Shown in pieces: positions 59,860 through 63,845 of a DNA stretch of 63,845 nt; position 1 is the first letter of the stretch; every line of letters begins with the position of its first letter. A program made the translations under genes and the position numbers. A model generated the notes under the pieces. It worked only from the letters and a program-made list of their open reading frames with translations, was not told the DNA's origin and did no database searches. Source of the DNA: Candidatus Parabeggiatoa sp. nov. 3 (lineage in GTDB: Bacteria; Pseudomonadota; Gammaproteobacteria; Beggiatoales; Beggiatoaceae); NCBI GenBank assembly GCA_003645185.1, contig QNEL01000002.1:1-63845 (forward strand). Reading direction: 5' to 3'.

Positions 59860-60129
59860 TTATTTAGCGTCTGGTACAAGAATACAGCCAGCAGAGTCTT
59901 GATCAGGTTCACTGCTACTCGTTTTGCGACGCTGTGCTTTTTGGGCAATGGCAGATGCGGTGGCAGTTTTCTCTTTTTCATCCGGAGCCAGTTCCTCTAA
60001 CGTGCAGTCTGCATAATCATGGGTTAGTGCGGGTCCAGACGGCTTTGAATTAGCACCTGTGCAAGCGGTTAGGCTTATTCCCATAATCAAAATGCCGGCA
60101 CTAGCCAAAGTGAGTTTTGAAAGTTTCAT
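59860..60129 (-). CDS. Small lipoprotein, unknown function
   Basis: An 89-aa protein with AAAAGGAGAATCTCAAC before the ATG at 60129 and lipobox LTAC (MKLSKLTLASAGILIMGISL then TAC). The mature part is short and hydrophilic, with cysteines in YADCTLEEL and SAGCILVPDAK that could form a disulfide or bind a metal. Not recognised. It stands between two rhodanese lipoproteins on the same strand. Confidence 0.8.
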   Translation of the reverse strand: MKLSKLTLASAGILIMGISLTACTGANSKPSGPALTHDYADCTLEELAPDEKEKTATASAIAQKAQRRKTSSSEPDQDSAGCILVPDAK

Positions 60130-60270
60130 GTTGAGATTCTCCTTTTGAGGGTAAAGAGATGATTTGGCACTGGGCCGTTGAATGGATTGGTTAAATGGCA
60201 TTATCGCCGTTCAAAAGTTCAGAATGATAGAAGCAAAAACACTTTTCCCATTGAATGACCCCAGTACCTA

Positions 60271-60792
60271 TCAAAGTTTATCAAAATCAATTTCATCAAA
60301 GTCATAATCAGACCAGGGCAAATCATTTTTCTGCCACCCTTGAATGCCATCTATTATGCCATATACATTTTGATATCCTGCCTTTGCCAACAGCTGAGCT
60401 GCTTTTGAACTCCGATTGCCATCCTGACAAATCAGAAAAATGGAACTCTGTTTGTTTAAATGCTTTTTTGTCATCTTTTTTTCAATGGCAGGTACGAAAT
60501 CATTGTTGAGTAGTTGTTCAGTCTTTTCCTTTTCTTTATTCCATTTTTGAATAATATAAGGCACATTGGCATCAATAGGGGTTGGCATACCATAAGAAGA
60601 TAATTCACTCTGGGTACGAACATCCACAAAGAAAATATGTTTACCCTTTTGTTTGAGTAAGTCATGAGCATCTTTGGGTGTCAAATACAATTCCGTTTTT
60701 TCAGCGGGCAATCCCCCCTGTAAAGCACATGCGCTGAGGATTAAGAGGAAGAAAACAGTAAAAATTGGCTTAAATCGTATCATGACATTCAT
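60271..60792 (-). CDS. Rhodanese-domain lipoprotein (paralogue 2)
   Basis: A 173-aa protein with signal FKPIFTVFFLLILSAC (lipobox LSAC). Rhodanese features: IFFVDVRTQSEL, active site CQDGNRSSKAAQ, and YGIIDGIQGWQKNDLPW. Same plan as paralogue 1 throughout, including an inserted NVPxII-(x)n-NxFVxxIE segment between the DVRT and Cys motifs, so the pair arose by duplication. The C-terminus is acidic (DYDFDEIDFDKL). Confidence 0.88.
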   Translation of the reverse strand: MNVMIRFKPIFTVFFLLILSACALQGGLPAEKTELYLTPKDAHDLLKQKGKHIFFVDVRTQSELSSYGMPTPIDANVPYIIQKWNKEKEKTEQLLNNDFVPAIEKKMTKKHLNKQSSIFLICQDGNRSSKAAQLLAKAGYQNVYGIIDGIQGWQKNDLPWSDYDFDEIDFDKL

Positions 60793-61073
60793 TTTAACGT
60801 GACTCCTGTTTAATTTATTTTCCCCTTGTCAAAAAAAGGAATCAGTGCCTTTCTCATTCCCCTCGTTCACTTTATCAGTTCAATTCTAATTGTGAATCGC
60901 GTGTGTTAACGGATAAAATCAAGCATTATTAATTGATTGTTTTTATTAAGTTTTTGTATTAAAAAGGGGCAACACATGAATTGCCCATAAAAAATAATGT
61001 TATTTTCAATAAAGGGGCAACCACAAGGGATTGCCCCTACCAGAATTGAGGGGATGTAGTGTTTAGACAATCG
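60793..61073. other. Intergenic with GGGGCAACC palindromes
   Basis: Palindromes near 60965-60990 and 61013-61041. No gene. Confidence 0.6.
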
Positions 61074-62291
61074 TTATTGACTAAACTTATAATCTAGCAT
61101 AAGCCAGTATTTGTTCGTATCGCCGTTCTTTAAATCATCGCCTTCTTTATAAAAGGCCCCTTTGGCCATCAGGTTCAGCTTTTTGGAAAGCTTATAGGCA
61201 TAAACCAGATCAAACTCACTACCATAATCAAGCCCGCCATCGTCACTTTCAAAGTTGTGATAAAAGCCAATCAGTCTGCCGTACTTTTTATTGATGTATC
61301 CCACCGTAACCGCGGTATCCACCAGCCCTGCGGCTGGCGTTTTGAGGAATTTATCCGCCCAACCATTCATGGCGTGAAGCGTTGCCAGTGGGGTATTAAA
61401 AGCCCCTCCCTCTGAACCTTCCTTCTCTCCCAGTACTTCGTAATTAAGGCTTAGGAAAAAATCGCTATAGTTGGCCCTTGCGCCCAACTTGTAGTAGTCC
61501 GCCTCATGATCAGGCTTCACATTACCCATTGATTCTTCTTTCAGGGTAGCCTTGTTCTGAATCGCGTATTCTGCCTCATAACTGAGTTTGACACCTGAAA
61601 AGGCGGTTTTGCCAGTGGCCCTGATACCAAAGGTATCATGAAATGAGGAGAGCAGATAGGCATAAGGGGTCACTTTCAATTCCGGTACCACAGTATAAGC
61701 CGCATTGACTATAACCGAGTTGGTATCAAGCTTGCCGTTTTCCGTTATCCGGTTCACTCTTTTGATATAGCCCGCTGTGAGATTCAGGTTTTTAATGCTT
61801 TTGTCGATAACGGAAAGCATATCAAAAGTTTGTGGCATCTGTCTCCAACCAACATGACCTATATATCGTTGGTTATCCAAGCCCAGCATCTTTCTCCCAA
61901 GGATCAAGGTAGTCTGATCGAACTTGTAGGCTAAATGAGATTGAGTGATCCGCGTCTGCGTCGGGTCCATAATCACATCATAGCCACTTTGCTCTGGCTT
62001 GTAATCATCCACAATCCCAAAATGGCTCACATTAGTCGCTTCCAAATTGCCATCAAGTCCCTTTATTCCACCCACACTACCAAATTCGCCACCAAGAACG
62101 GTTCTAACCGTTAAGGCTTTAGCCGCCTTATCACCACCATCCACATCCGCATACTCAAAGCGAGGTCGCAGTTGTAAATAAAGTAGTGAATCGGTGAAAG
62201 GCGTAAAGCCCAGCTCATTGTCAGCTGAGGCTATACCACCGGTTCCTAGCAAAATACCAGCCACAACAAAATGAAGTTTTGATGATTTCAT
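61074..62291 (-). CDS. Outer-membrane beta-barrel protein (porin-like, alginate-export type)
   Basis: A 405-aa protein with signal MKSSKLHFVVAGILLGTGGI ending ASA. The mature part is rich in alternating aromatic strands and ends YWLMLDYKFSQ, with hydrophobic C-terminal residues close to the usual aromatic end. LYLQLRPRFEYADVDG at the start and ILGRKMLGLDNQRYIGHVGW resemble alginate-export/DUF1302-like barrels. Likely a channel for small anions or organics; the substrate is unknown. Monocistronic. Confidence 0.75.
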   Translation of the reverse strand: MKSSKLHFVVAGILLGTGGIASADNELGFTPFTDSLLYLQLRPRFEYADVDGGDKAAKALTVRTVLGGEFGSVGGIKGLDGNLEATNVSHFGIVDDYKPEQSGYDVIMDPTQTRITQSHLAYKFDQTTLILGRKMLGLDNQRYIGHVGWRQMPQTFDMLSVIDKSIKNLNLTAGYIKRVNRITENGKLDTNSVIVNAAYTVVPELKVTPYAYLLSSFHDTFGIRATGKTAFSGVKLSYEAEYAIQNKATLKEESMGNVKPDHEADYYKLGARANYSDFFLSLNYEVLGEKEGSEGGAFNTPLATLHAMNGWADKFLKTPAAGLVDTAVTVGYINKKYGRLIGFYHNFESDDGGLDYGSEFDLVYAYKLSKKLNLMAKGAFYKEGDDLKNGDTNKYWLMLDYKFSQ

Positions 62292-63467
62292 TCTTTATCC
62301 CTTATGATATGTATTACGCTTTTTTTTAACCGTATAAAAATCAGTTTTTTAACTGAGCTTCTGGTTTTTGATTTAAAACTTCGGAAAGCTTTTTAGCCTC
62401 TAATGATTTTAAGGATTGATGTCAATAGCTTTAAATGTAAAATCAATCACTTTTTCGATGCGTAGTTTAGCTTCGCTAAACTACGCGCGTGAAAACCCGT
62501 TTTCCGAAGTTTTCAGTTTTTCACGTATTTACAAATGTGCGCTGTATAGTTTGAATATTGCTATCGCTTTCATAAAAGTCGCCTTATTAAATAAAACATG
62601 GGTGACTTTTTTAGAACGTTTTGATAGCCACTTGCCCTTTTAAATAAGGAGTGCCGATTATAAACTTTTTTTGTTGAAAATAGAAAATGAAATCTGATAG
62701 TAAATTATGAATTGTGAATTGTGAATAATTAATTGTTATAGTACAACGAATTAGGAAATAAACGAATACCCTAGGGTAGCGTTGATTCACTATCATCTTC
62801 ATGCCTTTGAAATCAAGGTACGAATCGCTTTCATCAAAACGACAAGGATTGTATATAAAAAAGGATTAAACTTCGATACATTACCACGATCTTATCTTTT
62901 AATATCGTTTTTATCCTTTATTTAATTACAATCCTTGTAGTTCGATAGTTCACGCTTAGGTTTGATCATTAAATGAACACATGAACGCCTAGCCCTGAAA
63001 TTTATTGCTGAAAAAAAGTTAGGCTCTCAATACAAAACTTTATTAATTACAATCCTTGTAGTTCAATAGTTCAAGCTTAGGTTTGATAAACCCATGAACA
63101 CCTGAACGTCTACCTTTTTATTCAGAAAAAAAATGAGGCTTTCAGCTTTCAGTATTAATTAATTAATAAATAAAACGCGCCAGCGTCATACACACTGGCA
63201 CGAAAGCATCAAGATTTAATGAACACGCTGTTCAGCACTATTGCATTTGAATTAAAAACGCTAATTGACAATTATGAAAGGCTCAATCTTCGTAGGGTGG
63301 GTAGCGTGTTTTTGCTGCCCACCATTAATTTTTTTGAGCTTATAATATGGAAAAAATGGTGGGCAGCTACGCTACCTACCCTAACCCGCCTTTATCAAAA
63401 GAATTGGGCAACATTACGGATTGCCCCTTCTGCCGAAACAGAGGGGGCAATCAATTTGATTGATTAA
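62292..63467. other. Repeat-bearing intergenic, no supported gene
   Basis: TAGTTTAGCTTCGCTAAACT hairpin with GCGTGAAAA at 62460-62525. Two ~45-bp direct repeats TTAATTACAATCCTTGTAGT...TTAGGTTTGAT near 62926 and 63045, about 119 bp apart, share ACAATCCTTGTAGTT with 53851. GGTGGGTAGCG...GCCCACC palindromes are at 63296-63325 and 63356-63383. Confidence 0.65.
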
Positions 63468-63845
63468 TTACGCAGGTTTATCTGAGGACTCAGTTGTTTG
63501 TTCTTCATTCTGTTTTTCATCAGTAACTGCTTTTTCCTCTTTCGAGTTTTCTTCCAGTTTCAATGTTTGTAGTTGGGCCTCAAACGCCTTAACTTTCTCC
63601 ATTTGCGCCTCTATCTCAGTGTCTATCTCAGTTTTCAATTGACTCAATTGAGTTGACCACTGTTCAATCAAGGCCGCTTGTGAGCTTGCGGTTTCCTCTG
63701 TTAACGTTTGATTATCTGCCGATAATCCCTTGATCTGATCGTTTTGTGCTTCAAGCGCTGTAGTCAGTTCGCCCACTGCCGTTTCTTGTTGAGTCACTTG
63801 ATGAGACAAAGCTTTGAACTGCTCACCTTGTTGGTTAAGCGCAAC
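63468..63845 (-). CDS. Coiled-coil protein, C-terminal part (cut by window edge)
   Basis: At least 125 codons, open to the right edge (VALNQQGEQFKALSHQVTQQ onward). Long heptad-rich helices (AALIEQWSTQLSQLKTEIDT; MEKVKAFEAQLQTLKLEE) end in an acidic low-complexity tail (SKEEKAVTDEKQNEEQTTES). The family is not recognisable; coiled-coil scaffolds or ends of larger membrane or phage-like proteins are possible. Confidence 0.65.
   Translation of the reverse strand, partial: VALNQQGEQFKALSHQVTQQETAVGELTTALEAQNDQIKGLSADNQTLTEETASSQAALIEQWSTQLSQLKTEIDTEIEAQMEKVKAFEAQLQTLKLEENSKEEKAVTDEKQNEEQTTESSDKPA

Noticed and set aside
62926..63110. Second possible CRISPR-like repeat pair
   Set aside because: Only two copies 119 bp apart, with partly similar intervening sequence.

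Overview
The window is a chromosomal segment of a gammaproteobacterium, most likely of the large sulfur-oxidiser group around Beggiatoa/Thiomargarita (Thiotrichales). The basis is the classical gammaproteobacterial str-S10-spc-alpha ribosomal order, proteobacterial ybeZ-ybeY-corC-lnt and yajC-secD-secF blocks, AT-rich spacers crowded with short palindromes, miniature transposons and worn IS copies, and recurrent TAACTGA heptamers (from memory, reported as abundant in Beggiatoaceae). The taxonomic call is inference; no rRNA gene is present.

Layout. 1-2.5 kb: direct-repeat DNA and a secreted fibronectin-III plus FGE-like/C-type-lectin-fold protein whose 3' end looks like a diversity-generating-retroelement (DGR) variable region. 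2.5-7.0 kb: minus-strand operon ybeZ-ybeY-corC-lnt (RNA maturation and envelope biogenesis). 7.0-10.9 kb: a mobile-element graveyard with an IS1634-type deletion derivative carrying two TA-flanked MITEs. 10.9-15.6 kb: yajC, secD, secF and a FIST-domain sensor. 16.2-37.9 kb: tRNA-Ser(GCT), tRNA-Arg(ACG), then rpsL-rpsG-fusA (no tuf) followed by all S10, spc and alpha genes through rplQ, including rpmJ (37 aa). Several spacers in this normally compact block are 300-700 bp long and contain MITEs, hairpins and shared leader motifs.

38-39.4 kb: a FKBP-like/methyltransferase fusion pseudogene split by a 235-bp MITE at a TA site. 39.7-42.9 kb: ABC-2/NosY-like permease, SCO-type copper chaperone and membrane histidine kinase. 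43.9-45.4 kb: complete but frameshifted IS5-like element. 47.0-47.6 kb: vapBC in which VapC seems to lack catalytic acids, set between inverted repeats. 48.5-49.8 kb: miaB, separated from its usual ybeZ partner. 50.2-52.1 kb: nested IS4- and IS1634-type fragments that cut off a chemoreceptor gene. 52.6-53.4 kb: a five-haem c-type cytochrome. 54.0-58.7 kb: a large FAD/Fe-S dehydrogenase (Dld/YdiJ-like) and gltD. 59.2-60.8 kb: three lipoprotein genes, two of them paralogous rhodaneses. 61.1-62.3 kb: an outer-membrane beta-barrel protein. The right edge cuts a coiled-coil protein gene.

The most unusual signals are (i) the DGR-like variable region; (ii) palindromic TTTCACGC...GCGTGAAA hairpins that sit at different points inside otherwise matching MITE copies, so the hairpins themselves seem to move; (iii) MITEs and leader motifs inside the ribosomal-protein/rpoA operons; (iv) a MITE insertion whose TA target duplication can be read directly because removing it restores the reading frame. 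Coordinates of IS/MITE ends were read by eye.
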